Origin: a virus
Strand: one strand, 5' to 3'
DNA length: 41,397 nucleotides
IMG/VR virus record: IMGVR_UViG_3300030329_004626
Span: 1-41,397 of that record
Part shown: one piece after another, positions 24,673-32,071 of the stretch
Position numbering within the stretch: position 1 is the stretch's first letter
How the letters are laid out: every line of letters starts with the position of its first letter
The notes under the pieces: generated by a model
Told to the model about the DNA's origin: nothing
Database searches by the model: none
The model's input: the letters and a program-made list of their open reading frames with translations, nothing else
Translations under genes and position numbers: made by a program

Positions 24673-25518
24673 TTACTGTGTTATTGGATTTGGCATCATT
24701 AGATCTATATTTCTATTTGGATCTAAATTAAGTGGTAGTGTGTTTAATGATCCAAAATTGCTATATGCGCCAAAATTATTTCTTGGTAAAGCCATTGTTC
24801 CTGAGTTTATCGATGAAGCTGGTTGCTCCATCAGCGAACCAAGCATACTTGTTCCCCCAGTAAGAAATGCTGTTCCTATATCTACTCCAAGTCCTAACAT
24901 ATTATTTACCCATGCTTGTTGTGCATTTTGATTTCGTACTGCTTGATTATAGTTAGAGGTTCTTAAATATTGCTGATACGCATTTTGAGTACTTGCATTT
25001 TGCATGTCAGCAGATAACATATTTGCATCAATTTGCCCTAACAATCCTCCAGCTTGACCATACGCTTGTGAAGCACCGCTATATGCACCAGAAGCCAATC
25101 CTCCAAAGCTTGACGCCAATCCCATGCCTTGATTTAAAAGATCGGTTGTTCCTTTTCGAATTGCTTCATTAGATTGATTAATGTTAATTGCATTTAATAA
25201 CCCCGACATTCCACCTCTGTTTATTCCCCGTTGTGCCAACGCTTGATTCATATTGGATGCTGTTTGAGACTGCATATCCCCAACGTTTCTACGTAAGTTT
25301 CTAAACATTCCTTGATACCAAGAAGAACCGGGATCTAACATTTGGCGATATTGATTCATAGAGACATCGCCTAAATCTCTTTGTCTTGTACCAGAACCTT
25401 GTAAACTATCGATATTTTCTAACAATCCTTCACTTGGCTCATAATCAATTGTTTCAGGAGTAAAACTAAAATCTTGCTTTATTGGTTTTGGTCTTCCAAA
25501 TATGTCCGCTATACTCAT
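24673..25518 (-). CDS. Gly/Ala-rich ejection protein
   Basis: A 281-residue protein. After an N-terminal 90 residues rich in Asp/Gln, the centre is Gly/Ala/Ser-rich and weakly hydrophobic (ASSFGGLASGAYSGASQAYG), followed by a Gln/Asn-rich helix and another hydrophobic segment (GLGVDIGTAFLTGGTSMLG). This composition is typical of P22 gp7/gp16-like or T7 gp14-like ejection proteins, which insert into the host envelope. It is the first of three ejection-type genes leading to the giant. Confidence 0.65.
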   Translation of the reverse strand: MSIADIFGRPKPIKQDFSFTPETIDYEPSEGLLENIDSLQGSGTRQRDLGDVSMNQYRQMLDPGSSWYQGMFRNLRRNVGDMQSQTASNMNQALAQRGINRGGMSGLLNAININQSNEAIRKGTTDLLNQGMGLASSFGGLASGAYSGASQAYGQAGGLLGQIDANMLSADMQNASTQNAYQQYLRTSNYNQAVRNQNAQQAWVNNMLGLGVDIGTAFLTGGTSMLGSLMEQPASSINSGTMALPRNNFGAYSNFGSLNTLPLNLDPNRNIDLMMPNPITQ

Positions 25519-25523
25519 AATTA

Positions 25524-25790
25524 TCAGCTTCCTATTTCTTTTGTTGTCATTGCTACTTTAATCCATCCTTCGTCAGTTCTTCCTTGAATTTCATAACTTC
25601 CATCAGCCAACTTTGCCAATCGAATATCTCCACTTTTTCCTGAAAAAGAATCTCTTTCTTCTGTTGTATTTCCACGGTTTACCGCATTAATTATTTCGTT
25701 TAAATCATCATATATCAATTGAATAGTACGATTAATCTGTACTGGAATTGCTTCATTTACCATTAATGGTCTTTTTTTTGTTAAACTCAT
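25524..25790 (-). CDS. Small structural-type protein, 88 aa
   Basis: Overlaps the upstream nozzle gene by four bases. An N-terminal helix (LIYDDLNEIINAVNRG) precedes a strand-rich end that reads like a small beta-sandwich (GDIRLAKLADGSYEIQGRT). Similar short proteins sit between tail and ejection genes in other podoviruses, but the family is not recognised. A tail or neck accessory role is inferred from position. Confidence 0.6.
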   Translation of the reverse strand: MSLTKKRPLMVNEAIPVQINRTIQLIYDDLNEIINAVNRGNTTEERDSFSGKSGDIRLAKLADGSYEIQGRTDEGWIKVAMTTKEIGS

Positions 25791-28700
25791 GATGTTTGCT
25801 CTGCATTTACTATCTTACGTCTATATACCAAACCTAAAGCATCAACGGTTCCTGTTTGACCCGATAAAAACCATTGAACATATTTACCGCTTTTTGTGTC
25901 TGTAACAAAATTGCTAAAAACACTTCCACTTGCACTACTGTTATCGGTTTCAGTTACGTTATTGCCATCTATTTGAACATATACGTGTGTTCCTAAAGTC
26001 CCACTTGGATTTCCCGTAACGCTAAAGTTATTAAACCGTTTAAATTGAGTATGTTGACCAAGGGTTAAATGTTTACTGTGCCAATCGAAAGATCTTTTAT
26101 TTACAGTATTTCGCATTAGGTTAAATATTTTTCCATCTACATTTGCATATACGTGTCCATTGTTTCCAGTAAAAAAGGCATATGGTACTGCTGTACTTTG
26201 AGATCCTTGATATACATAAAACAACCTCCATAAATCCCAACGAGACAACATAATGTTATAAGCCCATGTGTTGTATGTACCAGAAATAGATTTAAAAGTT
26301 ATTAAAAAACTTTGCAACTTTTGATGATATACAATTTTTGGATCATAGGTAAAATCAATGCTTTCCCAGCTCCAGGAACTATTATTCCGATTAATTGGAG
26401 TAGAAATCAATTTTACATCTTTTCCATTAAACAGATATGCACCGGTTGTATTCAAAATGCAAATACCAAAGTCTGTAACACAAATAGTATCTTGGCTAAT
26501 AGCTCCTACTCCTGTAATGGTATTTTCAACGTATAAATTGTTTGGTTCAATCTGATAAATATTGTTTTCATCAAATACAAAAATACGATTATTAAACGAA
26601 GTTATAGCCGTTGGATAAGTAGGCAATACCATAAAATCTCTTGCCCAATTAAACTGATCAAAATTATAAGGTCTGGATTTAAACAAATAATTAGAAGCAT
26701 TTGTAATGTCCTTATGATAACATCTAGCCACAAACAAATGACTATTTAATTGAGTAGATAAGCCATAATTAACAATAGTTTTATCTAATACTTCAGAAAT
26801 TCCTGTTCGAGCTTCATATGAGGCTCCATTTGTTTGAGAATGAAGATATTTGTTACTATAATAGCCTCCCCAGTCTGGTGCTACTGCATTATCAGATACA
26901 TTTGTCCAAGTAGAATCTAAATTTATTGTAGCTACATAACGATAAAAGCCAGTTGGAGCCAAAGCCCCACTTGCACCTTCTGCCATGTAAATAATAACGT
27001 CTGTGACCCTTTTTGAGACGTTGGTGGCATTATGTGCCTGTATATCTATTACAACTTCTTTCCCAGTTGAAGTAATTTTTGTAGCATCGCTTAATGGTGA
27101 TTCTTGATAACCGTCATACAGAAATGAAAATTTATAAAAGTATTCTTTTGTATTGGTGTGAATTCCGCTTGTAACTGCATTTTCAGATAATACTAACGAC
27201 ACATTACTTTCTAACCGAGTGGTAAAAGCACCAACAGAACTTACATTTATTTGAGACATCCACCTTCCAACTCCTGATCCTGCAAATACGTGAAGATCAA
27301 AATAAGAAGAATTGTTTAAAACAACAGGAACCCCTTTATTAATATCGTAATCATCATTTGGATCGCCTTCATCGGTTAAAGATCTAAAATGAGCATCTCC
27401 TCCAGATCCACCACCAGAATATGCAGTATCGTGATCGTAAGCAACCCATGAATAAATATCAGTTAAAGTAGCATCTGAAGCGTTTTTTACAGTTAGTACA
27501 TTTGCATTTCCAGAATAAGCAACTTTTAAAGCTCTTCCTGCAAGATTAATTCCTTCTGTTGCTCCTCCGCCTCCGTCTAAAGCGGCAAAATTACTCAAAT
27601 TTGTACTTTGTGTTTGATCGTATTTTACACTAAAAACACCAGTACTAATTTTAACAATATCTGAAGCATTGGCTAAATTCCGTATCCCGTATCCCCCTGC
27701 AGTTAAGTTATTTCCATCGTCATCGTAAAGCTCAATAAGAACTGCGCAATATTCATTAGATCCGTGTTTTGGGTCTATTAAACAAACAGAAGGAATAATT
27801 CCTCTTGCCTGATGTACATCTTCTGCTGGGTCTGTACCAAGTTCAAAATCCCCAGCACCAGTACCTCCACCATCTTGTGAATTAAAATTACGCTGATCTA
27901 ATGTAACTGTAGTTGTATCGGTAAACGTAGAAGTTGTTTTATTTAATAACCACGTTCTACTGTATAATATTTGAGGTTGACCAGTAATTCCTACTGCGCC
28001 TGAAAACCAAAGATAGCTTCCAATTTCAATCATATCAGATATCACAAAATAATCAGTGCTACCTCCATTACTATCGGGGCCTACGTATCCATATCCGTTA
28101 AAAACATTACTGCCTACAGAACATTGCAAAACTCCACTTGCCATTATTTGCAACGTAGATCTATTGACTTTATACCAAGTTCCAAGTGTTTCTGTTCCTG
28201 TAGGCGCAGAACTGGAGTCGTATCCTTTATTGGTCAGCGAAACAAGCCATAAATTATTATCTGAGGCTAATGCTATTGCGCTAAATTGAGGTAACGTAGT
28301 ACTACTAGCACTATCTGGAACAATTTGTTTTGCTTCTGTTAAACTGTAGTCACTAATTGCCATTTTGTAAATAATGTTTCCACCCCATTCAATTCCATAC
28401 ATATGGGTTCCATCGCTGACTACTTTATGAAAATCAGGTATAATAGTAGGGCTTTTTAACTCAGCATCATCTAATTGAATTCCACTTGGAGCAGATCCTC
28501 CAAATTGACCATGAGAAATTATTCCTGTCCATCGAGGAACATTTGCAGATCCTTTTCCCATACCAATGTGAATTTCTTTATTGTTTTTTTCCATTGCAGG
28601 CAATCCAGTATGGCTTTCTGCCGAAGAAGATAAATTAGCTTGTGTTGGCAAAGTAGATACATGATGAAAATCGTCTATTTTTTTTAATTTGTTATCGCTA

Positions 28701-29176
28701 TCATCAAAATAAACAATTCGATGTGTTCCATCGTCATTAAACATTGATAACCTATCTGCCCGTACTGTAGATGCGCTATATTGATAAACATTTGCTCCGG
28801 CACCTAAATTTCCTATAGAAGACCATTCATCTACATTTTCCAGTTTATTGCTGGCTTTTCCACTATAGGACAATATTTGCGGATTTCCTGTATCGGTAGT
28901 AAAGGCAATTTGACCAGAAGAAGCAAAAGAAGAAGCATCCGCTAGATCTACATGACTGCCTCCTGAATTTTCTCCTCCATCTGCAGTAGAACTTGTTCCA
29001 TAAGCACTTGCTACAGGATGATACGAATCATACGTAATCCCTTGTAAAACTCCTTGTTCTGCCATAGGATCAACATTTAAACTGTATACGGGTGCTTCTT
29101 CAGGAATATCCGTTTCCGAAGCACTAAATACAATTCCTGAATTGAATTGTTTTAATTCGTGTACTTGTTTAGGCAC
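25787..29176 (-). CDS. Large tail hub/nozzle-like protein, 1129 aa
   Basis: A long beta-rich protein without signal peptide. The first 50 residues (ending VYSLNVDPMAEQG) and the C-terminal 350 resemble tail nozzle or P22 gp10-like stabilization proteins, with propeller-type strands such as FNNRIFVFDENNIYQIEP and GICILNTTGAYLFNGKDV. The middle (about 200-700) is an inserted-looking Gly/Ser/Asp-rich beta region. It would close the DNA channel below the neck and anchor fibres. Overlaps the metallophosphatase gene by eight bases. Assignment from pattern and position. Confidence 0.6.
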   Translation of the reverse strand: MPKQVHELKQFNSGIVFSASETDIPEEAPVYSLNVDPMAEQGVLQGITYDSYHPVASAYGTSSTADGGENSGGSHVDLADASSFASSGQIAFTTDTGNPQILSYSGKASNKLENVDEWSSIGNLGAGANVYQYSASTVRADRLSMFNDDGTHRIVYFDDSDNKLKKIDDFHHVSTLPTQANLSSSAESHTGLPAMEKNNKEIHIGMGKGSANVPRWTGIISHGQFGGSAPSGIQLDDAELKSPTIIPDFHKVVSDGTHMYGIEWGGNIIYKMAISDYSLTEAKQIVPDSASSTTLPQFSAIALASDNNLWLVSLTNKGYDSSSAPTGTETLGTWYKVNRSTLQIMASGVLQCSVGSNVFNGYGYVGPDSNGGSTDYFVISDMIEIGSYLWFSGAVGITGQPQILYSRTWLLNKTTSTFTDTTTVTLDQRNFNSQDGGGTGAGDFELGTDPAEDVHQARGIIPSVCLIDPKHGSNEYCAVLIELYDDDGNNLTAGGYGIRNLANASDIVKISTGVFSVKYDQTQSTNLSNFAALDGGGGATEGINLAGRALKVAYSGNANVLTVKNASDATLTDIYSWVAYDHDTAYSGGGSGGDAHFRSLTDEGDPNDDYDINKGVPVVLNNSSYFDLHVFAGSGVGRWMSQINVSSVGAFTTRLESNVSLVLSENAVTSGIHTNTKEYFYKFSFLYDGYQESPLSDATKITSTGKEVVIDIQAHNATNVSKRVTDVIIYMAEGASGALAPTGFYRYVATINLDSTWTNVSDNAVAPDWGGYYSNKYLHSQTNGASYEARTGISEVLDKTIVNYGLSTQLNSHLFVARCYHKDITNASNYLFKSRPYNFDQFNWARDFMVLPTYPTAITSFNNRIFVFDENNIYQIEPNNLYVENTITGVGAISQDTICVTDFGICILNTTGAYLFNGKDVKLISTPINRNNSSWSWESIDFTYDPKIVYHQKLQSFLITFKSISGTYNTWAYNIMLSRWDLWRLFYVYQGSQSTAVPYAFFTGNNGHVYANVDGKIFNLMRNTVNKRSFDWHSKHLTLGQHTQFKRFNNFSVTGNPSGTLGTHVYVQIDGNNVTETDNSSASGSVFSNFVTDTKSGKYVQWFLSGQTGTVDALGLVYRRKIVNAEQTS

Positions 29177-29930
29177 GTATTATTTTTCCTCCATACGAAG
29201 TAACTCCATTTACAATATCCAAGACCACAAGGTTAAACATTCCATTAGAAAACACATCTACAATACCCACATTGTGAGTCCAGTTAGTAGGTCTTCCTTT
29301 TAAGTATGATTTAGTCATATCAGTTAAGCATCCCATTGAATATGCCATGTGCGGTCCAGTAATATGGGTGATGACGGCTTTTTGGCTGTCGTGGGTGTGA
29401 CCATAGATGATGTTGCATCCCATTTGTAAGGCGTGAGTTCTTGCATGGGCAACTCCCATGTAGTGTCCTCCATGGTAAGCGTATAATTTGCTTCCGAACA
29501 CTTTAAAAACTTCGCCATACGGAAACCATTTATATCCACGCTCGTCAAATCGAAAAGCTTTTCTGGATCCGTAATGCTCAAGGTATGGGTTTTCTTCGAC
29601 AAAGTTGTCAAACCATATTTCGTGGTTTCCTTGCGCAAATTGTTTTTTCTTGCACCCCACCTTGTCCAAAACTTCATCAATTCGATCCAACCCTTCGTTG
29701 CCTTGTTTAATCTCTTTTTCAATGTATGGAAGTTGATACTCCAAAGGTGGACGTCTTTTCTTCCTCCATTGCCAATGGGAAACAGATTCACCATCAATCG
29801 TATCTCCTAATAATAAAAAGGCAGTAGGTTTTATTTCTGTAACTACTTTTAATGCACATTGTAATGCCTTTTCATCGTGATTAGGAAAATGAATATCGGG
29901 AAAAACAACTACTCTTTCTTTTATTACCAT
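29169..29930 (-). CDS. Calcineurin-like metallophosphatase
   Basis: A 253-residue protein with the full metallophosphoesterase motif set: PDIH (D12, H14), GDTID (D43), GNHE (101-104), a His in YHGGH and GHTHD near residue 175. Family members hydrolyse phosphomono- or diesters with two metal ions; substrates range from nucleotides to phosphoproteins and RNA or DNA ends. It is unusual in a late block between endolysin and tail hub. No signal peptide, so it acts in the cytoplasm or, if packaged, in the virion. Substrate cannot be told from the sequence. Confidence 0.85.
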   Translation of the reverse strand: MVIKERVVVFPDIHFPNHDEKALQCALKVVTEIKPTAFLLLGDTIDGESVSHWQWRKKRRPPLEYQLPYIEKEIKQGNEGLDRIDEVLDKVGCKKKQFAQGNHEIWFDNFVEENPYLEHYGSRKAFRFDERGYKWFPYGEVFKVFGSKLYAYHGGHYMGVAHARTHALQMGCNIIYGHTHDSQKAVITHITGPHMAYSMGCLTDMTKSYLKGRPTNWTHNVGIVDVFSNGMFNLVVLDIVNGVTSYGGKIIRA

Positions 29931-29953
29931 AGGGTATCCTCATTTGTTCTTCC

Positions 29954-30352
29954 TTACCCTCGTAGTTCAAAATGAACTAAATCGTCAAACCGATTATCTT
30001 TTGTAGTCCTTTGACCTTTAAAAAAACTTGAAGCGTTCCAATCTCCGCCCCACCGAACATCTACTCCCATTTGTTTTGCAGTTGCTAAAACAAAACCACC
30101 TAAATAATGAAAATCATCTCTACATTCCCAATCAATAGGATACGGAGCAATATCTACGGCTTTACCCAATACGTGTTTGCCAAACTTAGTTTTGCTTTTG
30201 CCTTGCGCTACTAATTCATTTTGTCTTTCCTGACTGCGCAATCCTTCGATAACGGTAATGTCAAAACTTTTTACTACTTCGTTTAACACGTTTACAAGTT
30301 CGCTATTAACGCCCTTTAGCCTATCTTTGCTTCGTTTTCCAAACCTTGGCAT
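29954..30352 (-). CDS. Endolysin, M15-family peptidoglycan endopeptidase
   Basis: A 132-residue protein with the metal-binding signature of M15 L-alanyl-D-glutamate or D-Ala-D-Ala peptidases: HVLGKAVD (H60, D67) and HFEL (H127), plus VRWGGDW before it. It cleaves peptide cross-bridges of peptidoglycan at the end of infection. No signal peptide or SAR segment, so it needs a holin. It is a lone catalytic domain without a cell-wall-binding domain, common for phages of Gram-negative hosts. The gene follows small membrane-protein genes, completing a lysis cassette. Confidence 0.85.
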   Translation of the reverse strand: MPRFGKRSKDRLKGVNSELVNVLNEVVKSFDITVIEGLRSQERQNELVAQGKSKTKFGKHVLGKAVDIAPYPIDWECRDDFHYLGGFVLATAKQMGVDVRWGGDWNASSFFKGQRTTKDNRFDDLVHFELRG

Positions 30353-30532
30353 TTATCCAATACCCAGTTTTTTTAAGAAAACAACTCTGATTATTTTCCA
30401 CAAAGCTTCCAATATTGCTTTTTCTGTCTTTTCAGAAATAATGGGAATATCAACTGCTTTGTTAATTTCGTCAATTAATTCGTCTCTTGTGCTATCTGAA
30501 AACAATTCATCAGCTACCATCTTCATTATCAT
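30353..30532 (-). CDS. Small amphipathic protein, 59 aa
   Basis: ATG 30532 opens 59 codons whose TAA abuts the endolysin ATG. The N-terminal half is acidic (DELFSDSTRDELIDEI), the C-terminal half hydrophobic-amphipathic and basic at the end (LEALWKIIRVVFLKKLG). Position inside the lysis cassette and this amphipathic tail suggest a holin or lysis accessory, but no family is recognised. Confidence 0.6.
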   Translation of the reverse strand: MIMKMVADELFSDSTRDELIDEINKAVDIPIISEKTEKAILEALWKIIRVVFLKKLGIG

Positions 30533-30535
30533 ATG

Positions 30536-30736
30536 TCATCTCCATGTTGTTATCGTCGTTAGTATCGCCATCGCCCCTAATATATAATTTCGCCAATTTT
30601 CTAAAGATCTAGTTCGACCATTAGATGTTTTTAATTCTTCTTTTATCCTTGGTAATTCATTGTTTAAAATAGTTTCTATCCTAGCCAGTCTTTCTTTTAT
30701 ATCACTTCGATATACATCAATTGGTTCATAATTCAT
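30536..30736 (-). CDS. XhlA/holin-like membrane protein, 66 aa
   Basis: A soluble N-terminal coiled coil (IKERLARIETILNNELPRIK) is followed by one C-terminal transmembrane segment (YILGAMAILTTITTW). This arrangement matches XhlA-type hemolysin/holin helper proteins, which insert in the inner membrane and work with an endolysin. The endolysin gene lies two genes downstream, supporting a holin role. Confidence 0.6.
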   Translation of the reverse strand: MNYEPIDVYRSDIKERLARIETILNNELPRIKEELKTSNGRTRSLENWRNYILGAMAILTTITTWR

Positions 30737-30745
30737 TTTGAATTA

Positions 30746-30838
30746 CTATTTTTTTCTTTTTCTTTTTTTGGCATACGCTTTAGCTTTTTTCTTACCAGCT
30801 TTTGTATACGAAAACTTTTTTTTACCTACTTTTGGCAT
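30746..30838 (-). CDS. Lys/Arg-rich 30-residue peptide
   Basis: The ATG overlaps the preceding stop (TAATG), and the 30-residue product reads MPKVGKKKFSYTKAGKKKAK followed by AYAKKRKRKK. About half of its residues are Lys or Arg, and there is one aromatic pair. Short basic peptides of this kind occur near lysis genes in other phage genomes. It could bind nucleic acid or membranes; function unknown. Too short for automatic gene calls. Confidence 0.6.
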   Translation of the reverse strand: MPKVGKKKFSYTKAGKKKAKAYAKKRKRKK

Positions 30839-31155
30839 TAGTGCCTCCCATTAATTCGACTTAAACTGCCTTCTATCCGAGAGCATTGGTTATCCAGGTC
30901 ATTAATTTCTTTTGTAATAGCGTCAAACTTTCTATCTAGCTTATCGTCAGAAGAATTCCATCTTGTAATAAGCTTAATAATCATTCCTTCCATGTTTTCA
31001 AGGGTTTCTGATTGTCCTTTGTTTTCTACTTTAAGATTTTCTAAAGTTTCTTGTTGTTTTGCAGATTTATTGCTTAAAGAAACGACTAGGTAAACAAACA
31101 TAGCACCTACTACTCCAATCATTCCCGCTTCGCCATATAGAGCCATAAAATCCAT
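30838..31155 (-). CDS. Membrane protein with coiled coil, holin candidate
   Basis: A 105-residue protein: an N-terminal transmembrane helix (AGMIGVVGAMFVYLVVSLSN) with the N-terminus likely outside, then a long acidic coiled coil. The TAATG overlaps at both ends bind it tightly to its neighbours. Single-pass membrane proteins with coiled tails serve as holins or spanin-like components; no outer-membrane lipoprotein partner is visible. Confidence 0.65.
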   Translation of the reverse strand: MDFMALYGEAGMIGVVGAMFVYLVVSLSNKSAKQQETLENLKVENKGQSETLENMEGMIIKLITRWNSSDDKLDRKFDAITKEINDLDNQCSRIEGSLSRINGRH

Positions 31156-31427
31156 TATTTCTTTCTCTTCTTTAACCAGTTTACTGGGTTCATATTTAGT
31201 TCTTTTTCATACCACCGAAGCTTTTCTTGCATCTGTATTATTTCTGCTTCATGTTTAGCTTCAAGGTCAATAACTCTGTGTTCAATTTCAGCAATTCTGC
31301 GTTCAGTTGAGCCAATTCTTGACTGTAAGTGTAAGAATGTGCTGACGAGTGTAGCCGTTGCAAGGATAAGATGGAAAATCCACCTGATATTAATATTAAC
31401 AGAAAGATTGTCATCAACCTTCGCCAC
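31155..31427 (-). CDS. Membrane protein with coiled coil, 90 aa
   Basis: The best start is GTG 31427, with AAGGAG seven bases upstream; the open frame continues further up, but that part shadows another small gene. The product is MAKVDDNLSVNINIRW, a transmembrane helix (IFHLILATATLVSTFLHL), a charged coiled coil and a Lys/Arg-rich tail. It resembles i-spanin or holin-accessory topology. A second GTG two bases upstream opens a shorter overlapping frame that looks like a shadow. Confidence 0.6.
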   Translation of the reverse strand: MAKVDDNLSVNINIRWIFHLILATATLVSTFLHLQSRIGSTERRIAEIEHRVIDLEAKHEAEIIQMQEKLRWYEKELNMNPVNWLKKRKK

Positions 31428-31462
31428 ACGATAACTCCTTGCAAGTTTGCTCCATCCATTAT

Positions 31463-31558
31463 TTATATGCTTCTTATCATCCATGCCATATAATAAACGG
31501 CTAATACCATTACAAGAATAAAGCCAATCCAAAAATGATATTCTCTATCTTCATCCAC
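31463..31558 (-). CDS. Single-pass membrane peptide, 31 aa
   Basis: GTG 31558 opens 31 codons: VDEDREYHF then a transmembrane helix (WIGFILVMVLAVYYMAWMI). The short acidic N-terminus and basic end suggest an inside C-terminus. An AAAGG lies about a dozen bases upstream, a weak ribosome binding site. It is too small for routine gene calling; the composition and location in the lysis cassette support it. Confidence 0.45.
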   Translation of the reverse strand: MDEDREYHFWIGFILVMVLAVYYMAWMIRSI

Positions 31559-31571
31559 AAATCATCTGCCT

Positions 31572-31775
31572 TTATTTTTCTAAATCAATTTTAAGGGCAT
31601 TTTCAAATGCCTGTTTGCCAAATCGTAATTGAGTCAGATTAAACTCTGAACTAGATATTTTTCTACTTAAATCGTTTATGTGATGTATCATAGCTATTTG
31701 TTCTTGACTTAATTCTGATTCTTTGTATTCTTTTCCAAACAAATTAATTGGCAGTTCTTTTTCTTTTTTTGCCAT
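31572..31775 (-). CDS. Hypothetical protein, 67 aa
   Basis: A helical, Lys/Glu-rich protein beginning MAKKEKELPINLFGKEYKES, with AAAGGAAAC before the ATG. The rest has spaced Ile/Leu suggestive of a short coiled coil (QIAMIHHINDLSRKISS). It lies between the fibre and lysis genes. Comparable tiny genes often follow fibre genes as chaperones or adaptors; no family recognised here. Confidence 0.6.
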   Translation of the reverse strand: MAKKEKELPINLFGKEYKESELSQEQIAMIHHINDLSRKISSSEFNLTQLRFGKQAFENALKIDLEK

Positions 31776-31789
31776 TATGTTTCCTTTTC

Positions 31790-32062
31790 TTATAGTGCTT
31801 TTATATCTGTGATTGCTTGTGCGTATCCATCTGATTTGTTTTGAAGACTTGCTATTTGTTCATCAATTTTGCCTTTTTGATACTCTAAATCATTTAGAGT
31901 ATTTTCTGTTACAATATCGTCTAATGCTTCTCCAGTTTCTGTGTCAAACCTTGATTCAGTTAATGCGATATACTCTACATCTGCACCAGCGATGTTTTTT
32001 GTCTTTTTAGAAAAAGACGCTTTACCAGCAGATTTTAGAGTTTTGTAGTTTTTGTAATTCAT
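31790..32062 (-). CDS. Hypothetical protein downstream of fibre, 90 aa
   Basis: A 90-residue protein with a basic N-terminus (MNYKNYKTLKSAGKASFSKK), a short beta stretch, and a C-terminal helix (DEQIASLQNKSDGYAQAITDIK) that looks like a coiled coil. It is separated from the fibre by nine bases. A fibre-assembly or attachment role is plausible from position only. Confidence 0.6.
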   Translation of the reverse strand: MNYKNYKTLKSAGKASFSKKTKNIAGADVEYIALTESRFDTETGEALDDIVTENTLNDLEYQKGKIDEQIASLQNKSDGYAQAITDIKAL

Positions 32063-32071
32063 TTTTAACTC

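Noticed and set aside
31238-31429. Nested 63-residue membrane gene in another frame (GTG 31429)
   Set aside because: It shares the AAGGAG site, but the frame starting at GTG 31427 has better spacing and a more natural product ending in a charged coiled coil. The overlapping frame has no cysteine for an Rz1-like lipoprotein and is probably a shadow.
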